The notes under the pieces: model-generated | Database searches by the model: none | The model's input: only the letters and a program-made list of their open reading frames with translations | What the model was told of the DNA's origin: nothing | Shown here: piece after piece, positions 55,002 through 63,347 of the stretch | Position numbering within the stretch: the stretch's first letter is position 1 | How the letters are laid out: every line of letters begins with the position of its first letter | Translations under genes and position numbers: made by a program | DNA from: an uncultured Chloroflexales bacterium | Lineage (GTDB): Bacteria > Chloroflexota > Chloroflexia > Chloroflexales > Chloroflexaceae | Assembly: GCA_937902315.1 (NCBI GenBank) | Contig: CALGUG010000054.1 | Coordinates: 62,001 to 126,000, forward strand | DNA: 64,000 bases | Reading direction: 5' to 3'

Positions 55002-56186
55002 GTGGAGCAAACCAATCGTATTGGTCTGATTATACTTGTCTTACTTGGCGTTTTTGTTGGCGTTGTTGGTGGCGCCCTAGCTGGCGGAACCATGGGTTAT
55101 GCACTGGCTCGCAACGAGAACAAGCAGCTCTCTGCTTCCGTGGCAGCTACGGTTCAAACCATCGCCAATAAACCTGCTATTATGCCAACCGCTGCCCCGG
55201 CGGCTGGCTCTGGAACGACGTTTTCATCTGAAGTTTCTGATGCCATGGTCGCGACCGTTGAGCAAGTAGCCCCTGCGGTTGTAACCGTGCTCAATCGTGC
55301 GACGCGCGGCCAAGGCAGTGGTAGCGGCGTGATCATCAGCGAAGATGGTTATATCATTACCAACCATCACGTGATTGAGGGTGCGCGCTCGTTGGTAGTG
55401 ATCTTCGCTAATGGATCGCGTCAAGAGGCTCACTTAGTCGGTTCCGATCCTCTATCGGACATTGCGGTGATCAAGGTCGATGGAGGAGTGCCTGCGGTGG
55501 CCCAGATCGGCGATTCGGAGCTGTTGCGCCCGGGCGAACATGTGCTCGCGATCGGCAGCCCGCTCGGCAACTTCCGCAATACCGTAACCGCTGGCATTGT
55601 GAGCGCTCTTAATCGTTCGGTTGGAACTACGCTCGAAGGCTTGATTCAGACCGATACGGCTATCAATAGCGGTAATAGTGGCGGCCCCTTAGTGAACCTG
55701 CGTGGTGAAGTTGTCGGTATCAACACCTTGGTGGTGCGCGGCAGCGGCCTCGAAGAATCGCTTTCGGGTGTTGCCAGCGTCGAAGGTATGGGTTTTTCGG
55801 TGCCGAGCAGCATCTTTTTGCCGGTTGCCGAGCAACTGATCGCCACTGGCAAAGTCGAATATCCCTACATCGGGATTATCTACATTATGCTCGATGCCGA
55901 GATCGCAGCCGAGGCTAATCTGCCGGTCGAAAGCGGCGCCTGGATCAACTCTTCTTCGACGAGGCAGCCTGCGATTGTAGCGGGAACCCCGGCCGATAAA
56001 GCTGGCCTGCGCGAAAACGACATCATTTTGGCGGTCAACGACATCTCGCTGGCCGAGGGTAACTCGCTGCGCCAAGTGATCAAACAGTTTAAGCCAGGCG
56101 ACACCGTGACGCTGACGGTCTGGCGCGACGGGCGCGAGATCAAGGTCGAGCTAACGCTGGCTGTGCGTCCCGCAGACCTGAACTAA
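55002..56186 (+). CDS. HtrA/DegP-type serine protease with PDZ domain
   Basis: 394 residues, GTG start with AAGGAG 9 bases upstream. A membrane anchor lies at about 7-31 with a Gly-rich end. The triad is H123 (TNHHVIEG), D153 (LSDIAVIK) and S226 (INSGNSGGPL). One PDZ domain fills about 285-385, ending GDTVTLTVWRDGREIKVEL. An odd insertion (PVESGAWINSSSTRQPAIV) interrupts the PDZ start. It should degrade misfolded proteins outside the membrane. A strong terminator follows. Confidence 0.94.
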   Translation: MEQTNRIGLIILVLLGVFVGVVGGALAGGTMGYALARNENKQLSASVAATVQTIANKPAIMPTAAPAAGSGTTFSSEVSDAMVATVEQVAPAVVTVLNRATRGQGSGSGVIISEDGYIITNHHVIEGARSLVVIFANGSRQEAHLVGSDPLSDIAVIKVDGGVPAVAQIGDSELLRPGEHVLAIGSPLGNFRNTVTAGIVSALNRSVGTTLEGLIQTDTAINSGNSGGPLVNLRGEVVGINTLVVRGSGLEESLSGVASVEGMGFSVPSSIFLPVAEQLIATGKVEYPYIGIIYIMLDAEIAAEANLPVESGAWINSSSTRQPAIVAGTPADKAGLRENDIILAVNDISLAEGNSLRQVIKQFKPGDTVTLTVWRDGREIKVELTLAVRPADLN

Positions 56187-56203
56187 ACCTGCCAAAGCCT
56201 TTT

Positions 56204-56236
56204 AAAAGAGCGGCTCCCACGGGAGACGCTCTTTTT
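56204..56236 (+). terminator. Terminator of the HtrA gene
   Basis: Stem AAAAGAGCGGCTCCC paired with GGGAGACGCTCTTTTT, loop of two bases; T run at the end. Confidence 0.9.
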
Positions 56237-56281
56237 GTTGCTCTCAATAGCCCAACAGGCGCTTAATGCCTTTAGCACGCT

Positions 56282-56348
56282 AGCGGCGAAGTTTCTTCCT
56301 TCCATGCGCTCCTCAGCGCGTCCGCCTACGGCTACCAACATCCCGTCC
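56282..56348 (+). repeat. Dispersed repeat A, copy 12 (left half of an inverted pair)
   Basis: From TAGCGGCGAA to ATCCCGTCC with an unbroken core; partner copy 13 lies 240 bp away. Confidence 0.85.
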
Positions 56349-56541
56349 AAACATTCAGCGCCTCAAGCGTATCGCTGTCTTCGCTGCGACCTGCCAGCTG
56401 CAAGCTGCTAGCAGCTGCAAACACTGTCTTTCACTGCATTCACTGCCTTCGCAGCCTAAAGCCATCTGAGTGCTCTTCTCACACAAACTTAGTGCTAAGC
56501 ATCCCAGTCTGGAAGATCTCGAATGCGCAAGAGAGCACACG

Positions 56542-56568
56542 CCCTTCTCCCGCCTTGCGGGAGAAGGG
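56542..56568. repeat. Palindromic intergenic stem-loop
   Basis: Perfect 12-bp stem CCCTTCTCCCGC with loop CTT, followed by TCGGGGATGAGGGC. It sits between repeat A copies 12 and 13. Similar stems occur as scattered intergenic elements in many bacteria. Confidence 0.6.
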
Positions 56569-56587
56569 TCGGGGATGAGGGCCGCCA

Positions 56588-56650
56588 GCCCATTTGATAG
56601 CCGTAGGCGGACGCGCTAGGGAACGAATGGAGGGTGAAGCTGTTTCCGCC
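56588..56650 (-). repeat. Dispersed repeat A, copy 13 (right half of an inverted pair)
   Basis: Reverse copy ending TTTCCGCC. The 56350-56540 interior has a CAGCTGCAAGCTGCTAGCAG palindromic stretch and no gene. Confidence 0.85.
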
Positions 56651-56778
56651 AAATGATGCTCAGCTAGCTTGCAACGACTACTGCACTCAAAAGCTCCATA
56701 CCCGAAACCAAGCGCGAGCGAGCTGGAGTCGAAAGCGCCACTAAAGTTGAGGTTTAAGCCCAGCTAGCCCTAAAGGTG

Positions 56779-56807
56779 TTGACATGTCAAACTACGTAGT
56801 TTATAAT
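56779..56807 (+). promoter_or_regulatory. Metal-ATPase promoter with two overlapping palindromes
   Basis: TTGACA (56779-56784) and TATAAT (56802-56807) are exactly 17 bases apart, a full consensus. TTGACATGTCAA (56779-56790) is a perfect palindrome over the -35. AAACTACGTAGTTT (56789-56802) is a perfect palindrome filling the spacer. A repressor or MerR-type activator bound there would decide transcription. Confidence 0.85.
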
Positions 56808-56889
56808 CTAACTAGTAGTTTGAATAATCACTACTAAACAAACGGCTTATTTCCGCCCTGGGTGACGGACTGAATATACGAGGAAGATC

Positions 56890-58818
56890 ATGGCACTTCA
56901 ACCACAGGTCGCCCAACCTCAACAACACAAGACCTGGCTTCAGCTCGACGATCATGTGCTGGAACCGCTCTTTGTAGTGTTGACACTGCTTGGGATTATC
57001 GCAGGTCTAATGCTGCAACAGCTTAACCCGCCTAGCAGCTTGATGGTCGTGATCGGGGTGGCAACCTATGCCTTCGGCAGCTTTTATGCTGTGCGGGCCA
57101 TTATCGAGGCGCTGCGCGAACGCACCATCGAGGTTGACCTGCTGATGGTCTTGGCAGCCTTGGGCGCGGCCTATATCGGCGAGTGGACCGATGGTGCTAT
57201 GTTGCTCTTCCTGTTTGCGCTCAGCAATCTGCTGCAAAACTACGCTATGGACCGCACCGAGCGCGCGATCTCGTCGCTGCTCGATCTGCGGCCCGACACG
57301 GTTTTGCTGCGCCGCAACGGTGAACTGGTCGAGGTCGCTGTGGAGGAAGCTCAGGTGGGCGATATCATCGCCTTGCGCCCGGGCGACCGCCTCGCTCTCG
57401 ACGGCGTGATCGTGCAGGGCAGCGCCAGCTTCGATGAAGCGTCGATCACAGGCGAGTCGATGCCGGTGAACAAAACGGTCGGCCAAACAGTGTTTGCTGG
57501 TACGGTCAACCAAAACGGCGCGCTCGATATCCGCGTGACCAAGCACGCCTCGGAAAGCACCTTGGCGCGTGTGATCGCGATGGTGAGCGAAGCGCGCGAG
57601 CGCAAAGCCCGCTCGCAGAGCTTCCTCGATCGCTTCGAGCAATACTATGCCGTGGGCGTGATCGGTGCGGTGGCGCTCTTTATCGCGCTGGTTCCGCTGC
57701 TGTTTGGCCAGCCCTTCAACGACGTTTTCTATCGCGCAATGGTGCTGCTGACGGTCGCCTCGCCCTGTGCTTTGGTGATCAGCGTGCCCGCCTCGTTCTT
57801 GAGCGCGATCGCGAGCGGCGCTCGCCACGGTGTGCTGTTTAAAGGTGGCGCTCACTTGGAAGGTTTGGCTAAGATCAAGGTCATCGCTTTCGACAAGACC
57901 GGTACCTTGACCTACGGCAAGCCCGAAGTGCAGGACGTGCTGCCCCAAGCTGGCGTAAGCGAGCATGAACTGCTTGAAGCTGTGGCGCGAGCTGAACAGC
58001 CCAGTGAACACCCGATCGCACGCGCCATTCTGGCCTATGCGACCCAAAAGGGCATCGCTCAGCGCGAGCCGGAACAATTCGAAGCCGTAACGGGTATGGG
58101 TATTCGTGCTCGCTGGGACGGGATCGAAACCTTGGTCGGCAACGCCAAGCTGATCGAACATGCTGGTTTCGAGTTACCTCAAACGGTGCGCGATCAGGCC
58201 CAAGCCTTGATGCAGCAAGGACGTGGTAGCGTCTTGTTGGTCTGGCAGGGCGAGCGCTATCTGGGTATGATCACCGTGATGGATCGGCTGCGTGCCGATG
58301 CACACAAGCAGATCAAAGCCCTGCGCGAGGCTGGCATCGAGCGCATCGTGATGCTGACAGGCGACAATCAAGTGGTGGCCGAGGCGATCGCGCGCGAGGT
58401 CGGCGTCGACGAGGTGCACGCTTCGTTGTTGCCCGCCGACAAGCTGCGCATCGTCGAAGAGCTGCAGCGCAAGCACGGCCCGACCGCAATGGTTGGCGAC
58501 GGCGTCAACGATGCTCCGGCCCTGGCTGCGGCTAGCACGGGTGTGGCGATGGGCGCCGCTGGCACCGATGTCGCCATGGAGACCGCCGATATCGTCTTGA
58601 TGTCGGACGATCTGAATGCGTTCGGCTACGCGGTGCGCCTGAGCAAGCAGGCTCAGCGGGTGGTGTGGCAGAACATCGTCTTTGCCTTGGCGGTGGTCGT
58701 GATCTTGGTCGTCTCGACCTTAACCGTGGGTATCCCGCTTCCGGTCGGTGTGGTGGGTCACGAAGGCAGTACGATCTTGGTGGTGCTGAACGGTCTGCGC
58801 CTGCTGCGCTATCGCTAA
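56890..58818 (+). CDS. P1B-4-type metal-transporting ATPase
   Basis: 642 residues. There is no N-terminal heavy-metal-binding domain; membrane segments begin at about 24. The TGES loop is at 188-190 (ITGES), the ion motif S291-P292-C293, the phosphorylation site D335 in DKTGTLT, the nucleotide-binding HP in SEHPIA, and GDGVNDAPA before the last segments. HEGST at 624-628 lies in the final membrane helix. SPC plus HEG(G/S) mark the P1B-4 group (CoaT/CtpD-like), whose substrates are Co2+, Fe2+ or Zn2+, rather than the CPC-bearing copper or zinc pumps. It exports metal from the cytosol. No metalloregulator gene is adjacent. Confidence 0.93.
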   Translation: MALQPQVAQPQQHKTWLQLDDHVLEPLFVVLTLLGIIAGLMLQQLNPPSSLMVVIGVATYAFGSFYAVRAIIEALRERTIEVDLLMVLAALGAAYIGEWTDGAMLLFLFALSNLLQNYAMDRTERAISSLLDLRPDTVLLRRNGELVEVAVEEAQVGDIIALRPGDRLALDGVIVQGSASFDEASITGESMPVNKTVGQTVFAGTVNQNGALDIRVTKHASESTLARVIAMVSEARERKARSQSFLDRFEQYYAVGVIGAVALFIALVPLLFGQPFNDVFYRAMVLLTVASPCALVISVPASFLSAIASGARHGVLFKGGAHLEGLAKIKVIAFDKTGTLTYGKPEVQDVLPQAGVSEHELLEAVARAEQPSEHPIARAILAYATQKGIAQREPEQFEAVTGMGIRARWDGIETLVGNAKLIEHAGFELPQTVRDQAQALMQQGRGSVLLVWQGERYLGMITVMDRLRADAHKQIKALREAGIERIVMLTGDNQVVAEAIAREVGVDEVHASLLPADKLRIVEELQRKHGPTAMVGDGVNDAPALAAASTGVAMGAAGTDVAMETADIVLMSDDLNAFGYAVRLSKQAQRVVWQNIVFALAVVVILVVSTLTVGIPLPVGVVGHEGSTILVVLNGLRLLRYR

Positions 58819-58819
58819 G

Positions 58820-58993
58820 TTAGGGAAGCTCGCGTTGAGACAGAACTACTTGCTTTACTTGAGAGCGTGTCTGTGGGCTGCTTTGTGAACCACGCAAACG
58901 GTAGAGCAGGTAGCCGCAGGCATAGAGCAAAAGTAGCGCTAAGACGATCTGCACAAATGCGACCATAGCGCCAAACGACATAGCGACACTCAT
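58820..58993 (-). CDS. Small single-pass membrane protein
   Basis: 57 residues (MSVAMSFGAMVAFVQIVLAL onward), with one hydrophobic segment at about 8-31 followed by a basic, Gln/Ser-rich tail. AAAGGTC lies 6 bases before the ATG. The stop lies 2 bp beyond the stop of the metal ATPase on the opposite strand, so the genes are tightly convergent. I do not recognise the family. It could be an accessory subunit or unrelated; the frame is free of odd codons and fits the gap between ATPase and terminator exactly. Confidence 0.5.
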   Translation of the reverse strand: MSVAMSFGAMVAFVQIVLALLLLYACGYLLYRLRGSQSSPQTRSQVKQVVLSQRELP

Positions 58994-59079
58994 TACTTGA
59001 CCTTTCGGGCGGGCGATAGATGAACCTTAGCGTTCAAGTTAGTATATGCTAATTTATAGTCGCCTGTCAAACCAAAAAC

Positions 59080-59118
59080 AAAAATGGAGTGCTTGTGATT
59101 AACAAGCGCTCCATTTTT
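59080..59118 (-). terminator. Terminator downstream of the ADP-ribosylglycohydrolase gene
   Basis: 17-bp stem AAAAATGGAGTGCTTGT with one G-T pair and a 5-base loop; ends in TTTTTGTTTTT on the minus strand. Confidence 0.85.
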
Positions 59119-59140
59119 ATTGCCTGCCGATCGCTTTAGG

Positions 59141-59256
59141 CTAAATACGCTTAAAGACTTGTCCCTTTGGCAATACGTGAAAACGAAAAGCGAGGGAAGG
59201 AGTTGTGTTCCACTCTGCCTAAGGCCAAAACGAAAGAACGTCATCGGATCTAGTAT
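59141..59256 (-). repeat. Repeat B (MITE-like), third copy
   Basis: Runs from CTAAATACGC to CGGATCTAGTAT. Inner AACGAAAAGCGAGGGAAGGA and GTTCCACTCTGCCTAAGGCC match the other copies. It touches the stop of the ADP-ribosylglycohydrolase gene. Confidence 0.7.
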
Positions 59257-60158
59257 CAGTCGTTTAAAGCCCACTCTGGCAGCGCTTCGCAACTGGCGCG
59301 CCAAACAGCGGGCAGCGAATCCAAGCCTGTACGCAGCGCAACGATCCCACCCACAATCGCACAGGTTGTATCGCAGTCGCCTTGACCAGCCAAGGTCAAC
59401 CAGATCGCCTCTTCGTAACTATCTAGCCGATGGGCGGCGCACCAAAGCGCAAAAGGCACCGTGGTTTGCACGGTCGCATCCATACCGTTGCCAAGCGCTG
59501 CCACTACCTCGCTCAGCTCTCTTTCGGGGCCGAATTCGCGAGCGCGCGCAATACCCGCTCGCACCGCGCTCTCGGGCGTGCAAACCAGCACCTTGTCGAG
59601 CAGATCGGCCGGGTCGATCGGCTGATCGGCCAAGCGGCAGACCCAAGCAGCCGCACAAGCCACAGCGATTGTGCCTGCCACCGCTTCAGGGTGGTGATGG
59701 GTGACGATCGCTGAGCGACGGGCTTGAACGATCACTTGATCGAGATCATCGGCGAAGAAGGCGCCCAGCGGCGCCACACGCGAGGCGCAACCGTTACCAT
59801 ACGAGCCTTGCTCACCGAAGATCTGGCGGGCGCTTTCGCGCCAATCTGCACCGTTGCGCACCCGCTGGATCATAGCCCTAACCGAGCGCCCGTAGCCGCG
59901 CGAACGTTCGTAATGCTCAACCAGACTGGCGGCCAAAACATCGGGGTCTATCTTGCCCGTGCGCCTTAGCAGGGCGTAGAGTGAGAGCGCCATCTGGGTA
60001 TCGTCGGTCCAGTGCCAACTTCCTTGGGGCACGATGCGTTCTGTGATACGGCGCGAAAACCGTCCATGCGAAAACTCAAAGAAGCCGCCGAGCGCATCGC
60101 CGAGCGCCAAGCCCTGCAGCGAAAGCAGAGCGCGCTGCAGTGGATCGCTGATCGTCAT
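59256..60158 (-). CDS. ADP-ribosylglycohydrolase-family protein
   Basis: 300 residues, all-helical. Metal and substrate motifs are GLALGDALGGFFE near 16-28, WTDDTQMA near 49-56, and GQGDCDTTCAIVGGIVALRT near 260, which are the three DraG/ARH landmarks with paired aspartates. It removes ADP-ribose from proteins or related molecules, using two magnesium ions. It lies 20 bp after the M23 peptidase stop on the same strand, so the two may be co-transcribed, although their functions seem unrelated. Confidence 0.93.
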   Translation of the reverse strand: MTISDPLQRALLSLQGLALGDALGGFFEFSHGRFSRRITERIVPQGSWHWTDDTQMALSLYALLRRTGKIDPDVLAASLVEHYERSRGYGRSVRAMIQRVRNGADWRESARQIFGEQGSYGNGCASRVAPLGAFFADDLDQVIVQARRSAIVTHHHPEAVAGTIAVACAAAWVCRLADQPIDPADLLDKVLVCTPESAVRAGIARAREFGPERELSEVVAALGNGMDATVQTTVPFALWCAAHRLDSYEEAIWLTLAGQGDCDTTCAIVGGIVALRTGLDSLPAVWRASCEALPEWALND

Positions 60159-60178
60159 GGATGTAGCCCTGTTTTGAC

Positions 60179-61174
60179 TTATTCGGCGAAGAGCGCCGGA
60201 AAGAGCACAAAACGCACGCTCGATGGGCGCCCATCACTGCCCGTATCGCGACTATCGGGCACTGCCGCTTGAATCCAAGCGCTGCGGCCGTTGGCTAGCC
60301 CGATCTTGTACCACAGTTGGTAGCCCTCTGCGCTGGTAGCCAAGCTGGCTTCGTCGCCGTGCCAAACCGCCTGAAGCGGCAGGCGTTGATTGGCGCGCAA
60401 ACGCAGGCTGCCGAGGCTACGCTGGACACCCGTGCCATCGGGCGGGGCTGACCAGAGCGCGACAGTTTGGCTGAGCGGCTGCGATGCTACGATCACCTCG
60501 CCCAACGCTTTGCCCTCGGAAGCGGCGAAGGCCCGCTGGCTGATGGCGTGGGTAGGGTTGCGCCAGCCCATTTCGCTGGGGTGTTGACGGTCGCGCATCG
60601 GCCAGTAGCCCGGCCCGGGCGGGCAGTTTCTGCCGCAGCGGTAGCCGTAGCGTGGGGCCGCGCCGTTCACCGCGCGTGTGGTGAGAAAGCTGCGCATCTC
60701 GAAGTGCAGGTGGTTCGGAACCGTATCGCTGCGTTTCAGCACCGTACCGAGCAGCCTGCCGCGCTCAACCTGATCGCCCACCCGTACTGCCAAAGCCGGA
60801 TCAAGATGGCCATACATCGAGTAGATCCCATCAGGGTGGCGAATGATCACAACCCGACCGGGATAGTTGGCGTTGGCGTAGACTACTTCGCCCGCTGCGA
60901 CGGCGTAGACGCGCGCACCGGCCGTGTCGCCCTCGAGTGCGTACCAATCTTCGGCGGTGTGCCACCAGCCCGGGTTGTACCAGGTGTTTTCGCTAGCGTA
61001 GCCGTGCCGCACCAGAAAGCCATCGCCCAGCGCTCGTCCTTCGATTCCGATCGGATAGCTCCACTCGGCGATATGTTGTTCAGGCGGTCTCGTCTGGGCC
61101 GCTTCTTGGGCCCAAACTGTCGCATTGCTGATCAGCAGACTGAAACTGCATACAAGCATGAGTATTCGAAGCAT
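60179..61174 (-). CDS. Secreted M23 (LytM) peptidase
   Basis: 331 residues. A signal peptide (1-22, LMLVCSFSLLISNATVWAQ) is followed by the LytM domain, with H72/D76 (WWHTAEDWY) and H155/H157 (NHLHFEM) as zinc ligands, and GHLDPA between. The C-terminal third (about 235-320) ends in a possible SH3-like part (GYQLWYKIGLANGRSAWIQA). It should cut peptidoglycan cross-links or a related peptide outside the cell. All four metal ligands are present. Confidence 0.92.
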   Translation of the reverse strand: MLRILMLVCSFSLLISNATVWAQEAAQTRPPEQHIAEWSYPIGIEGRALGDGFLVRHGYASENTWYNPGWWHTAEDWYALEGDTAGARVYAVAAGEVVYANANYPGRVVIIRHPDGIYSMYGHLDPALAVRVGDQVERGRLLGTVLKRSDTVPNHLHFEMRSFLTTRAVNGAAPRYGYRCGRNCPPGPGYWPMRDRQHPSEMGWRNPTHAISQRAFAASEGKALGEVIVASQPLSQTVALWSAPPDGTGVQRSLGSLRLRANQRLPLQAVWHGDEASLATSAEGYQLWYKIGLANGRSAWIQAAVPDSRDTGSDGRPSSVRFVLFPALFAE

Positions 61175-61333
61175 GGCTGTGGCTTTCTATCTGAGTGTCT
61201 ATGCTACAATAGGTGTATCTAACCAGTAGCTTCGACAGTGCTGTTATTCTGCTCCGCCAGTTTGTGTGGGGGGAGCTATGAACGTTACGGGTATCGTCGA
61301 TTGTTCGGCAGATAGGCTAGGGCGAAAGGCCAT

Positions 61334-62482
61334 ATGACTTCATCGGAATCAGAGCAAACGCAAAGTTCGTCTCACGGTCTGCAAACAGCTCCGAATACGG
61401 TGCACGAAACGCTTCGTCTCCTTTTCTTCACTGAACTTGATGGTGCTGAACTGCTGGAACTACTTCAAAAGCCCCGAGTTTTGGAGATACTGTCGCGGCA
61501 GCGTATGGGCCTCGCCATTGCCCTCTACGACTTTAACCCTGATCGAATCGCGGCGATTCGCCTTCTCAACGCCTACAACATCTACTTGGTGGCTTGGCTT
61601 GCGCTTACGCCGAGCGAGGGTTTGTGGTACAACCTGCAAAACTATCCTCAGGCGGTCGAACATTTTCGCGCTTTTCGAGCTTGGGCCGACGAGCACAACT
61701 TGCGCTTTCAGGCCATCGGCCTAGATATCGAGCCGCCCTTAGATGTGTTGACCAGTCACGAGAATCGCAGCCTTACAAGGTGGTTTAAAATCCTCTGGAA
61801 CGCGCGCGAAAACGTGCTCTATCCGGCAGCCTATGCGGCCTATAGCGATCTGGTGACCGAGGCCCATCAAGCCAACTACGAGGTACACGCCTACCAGCTT
61901 CCCCTTCTGGCCGACGACCGTCGAGCGGGCACTAGTTTTCTGCAGCGTGCCCTCGATGTGGTTGAGATTCCCGCCGATCTAGAGATCTTTAGTTGTTACA
62001 GCAGCGCTCCGATCTCGCGTTTCGGCAACGATCTTGGCGGTGCGTTGATCGCGAGCTATGGCAGCGATGCCGATGGAGTAGCGGTCGGCACAGTTCAGAG
62101 CACGTCGGATCAACTCGCAGACGATTCGCTTCCGCCGCTCTCGTGGCCCACCTTGAAGCGTGATTTGTTGTTGGCCGCCCGCGATCTCGATACGATCTAT
62201 ATCTCGTCGCTTGAGGGGGTGGTCGAGCGCGGTTGGTTAGCCCGCATCGCTGCGATCGACTGGAATGAGCCTGCCAAACCCTTGTTGCGCCCTCGCATTG
62301 CTATCGCTCTGATTCGCGTGGCCTTGTTTATGATCTTGTTGTTTATGCGCTTCGGACGGAGCATGCTGGCATGGTCGGGCTGGCTTGTGGCTTTGCTGTT
62401 GTTTATTCACCACATGCGCGGCAGGTGGCGTCAGCGTCGTAGCCAAGCTGCTGGCGACGATCGAGCATCCCCATTCGAATAA
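61334..62482 (+). CDS. Unknown protein, TIM-barrel-like with two C-terminal membrane segments
   Basis: 382 residues. I do not recognise the family. The soluble part (about 28-310) has barrel-like strands: GLAIALYDFNPDRIAAIRLL, NIYLVAWLALTPSEGLWYN, FQAIGLDIEPPLDV and YEVHAYQLPLLADD. The GLDIEPP phrase resembles the DxE-type ends of glycoside-hydrolase barrels. Two membrane segments lie at about 322-340 and 345-362, and the C-terminus is basic. There is no signal peptide, so the barrel would face the cytosol. It diverges from the M23 gene across 160 bp and precedes a class II aldolase by 22 bp, which suggests an operon. Confidence 0.6.
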   Translation: MTSSESEQTQSSSHGLQTAPNTVHETLRLLFFTELDGAELLELLQKPRVLEILSRQRMGLAIALYDFNPDRIAAIRLLNAYNIYLVAWLALTPSEGLWYNLQNYPQAVEHFRAFRAWADEHNLRFQAIGLDIEPPLDVLTSHENRSLTRWFKILWNARENVLYPAAYAAYSDLVTEAHQANYEVHAYQLPLLADDRRAGTSFLQRALDVVEIPADLEIFSCYSSAPISRFGNDLGGALIASYGSDADGVAVGTVQSTSDQLADDSLPPLSWPTLKRDLLLAARDLDTIYISSLEGVVERGWLARIAAIDWNEPAKPLLRPRIAIALIRVALFMILLFMRFGRSMLAWSGWLVALLLFIHHMRGRWRQRRSQAAGDDRASPFE

Positions 62483-62504
62483 AACATCTTAAAGGAATTG
62501 TGTC

Positions 62505-63161
62505 ATGGAAAGGCTTTCAGTTCAAGAAGAACTGCTTCGCACCCAGATTGTACAAATCGGCCGCATGATTTACGAGCGCGGCCTGATCGTTGCCAGCGAC
62601 GGCAATATTTCGGCTCGGCTCGCCGATGGAACGATTCTGGCCACCCCTTCGGGCATGTGCAAAGGCATGATGAGTGTCGATGATCTGGTTGTGGTCGATC
62701 TTGAGGGCAAGTCCGTACGCGAGGGCCAGCGCGCCGTCAGCAGCGAGATCAAGCTGCACCTCGGCATCTACCACGCCCGCCCCGATGTTCAAGCCGTTAT
62801 TCACGCCCACCCACCTACGGCAGTGGCCGCCTCATTGGCGGGCGTCGAGCTAGACAGCGCCCTCTTGCCCGAGACGCGCATCTGGCTGGGTGCTCTGCCG
62901 ACCGCGCCCTATGCTTTTACAGGCACAACCGAGGTCTTCGCTTCGATCCAGCCTTTTGTAGCCGATCACAATGCGATCATTTTGGCCTATCACGGCGCAG
63001 TGTCCATGGGCAAAGATCTTTGGCAGGCCCTCGGCCGCATGGAGCAGGTCGAGCATACCGCCAAAGTGTTGCTGGCCGCCCATCAGTTTGGTGGCGCGCG
63101 CCCCTTGCCCGCCGAGCGTTTAGCGCAGCTCGACATTCTGCACAAAAAGCTCTTCAGCTAG
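62505..63161 (+). CDS. Class II aldolase/adducin-family protein
   Basis: 218 residues, the usual size for FucA-type enzymes. The glycine loop is SDGNISARL at 31-39, then SSEIKLH with catalytic E81, zinc histidines H100 and H102 in VIHAHPP, and a third histidine in AYHGAVSMG near 165. It should split phosphorylated sugars (fuculose- or ribulose-phosphate type) or act as an epimerase. AAAGGAA precedes the ATG. The preceding gene is on the same strand. Confidence 0.92.
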   Translation: MERLSVQEELLRTQIVQIGRMIYERGLIVASDGNISARLADGTILATPSGMCKGMMSVDDLVVVDLEGKSVREGQRAVSSEIKLHLGIYHARPDVQAVIHAHPPTAVAASLAGVELDSALLPETRIWLGALPTAPYAFTGTTEVFASIQPFVADHNAIILAYHGAVSMGKDLWQALGRMEQVEHTAKVLLAAHQFGGARPLPAERLAQLDILHKKLFS

Positions 63162-63181
63162 CTTCAAGCTTATATGGCTTT

Positions 63182-63250
63182 GGCGGCGACGTTTCTACCT
63201 TCTATTCGGTCCTTGGCGCGTCCGCCTACGGCTATCAACATTCCGTCCTG
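63182..63250 (+). repeat. Dispersed repeat A, copy 14
   Basis: From TGGCGGCGAC to ATTCCGTCC with an intact core; lies 20 bp after the class II aldolase stop. Confidence 0.85.
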
Positions 63251-63270
63251 TACAGCGCTGCTGTAGCGCC

Positions 63271-63298
63271 CGCATGAGAGCGAAATCGCTCTCATGCG
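63271..63298. terminator. Hairpin between convergent genes
   Basis: Perfect 13-bp stem CGCATGAGAGCGA with loop AA; no T run, so terminator function is only likely. Confidence 0.6.
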
Positions 63299-63347
63299 GC
63301 AAAGCTGCTCGAAGGCCAATACCCAAGCTGAACGGCCCGATTCGCTA

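Noticed and set aside
57007..58161. 384-codon frame opposite the metal ATPase
   Set aside because: His/Gln/Arg-rich antisense shadow of the ATPase with no domain.
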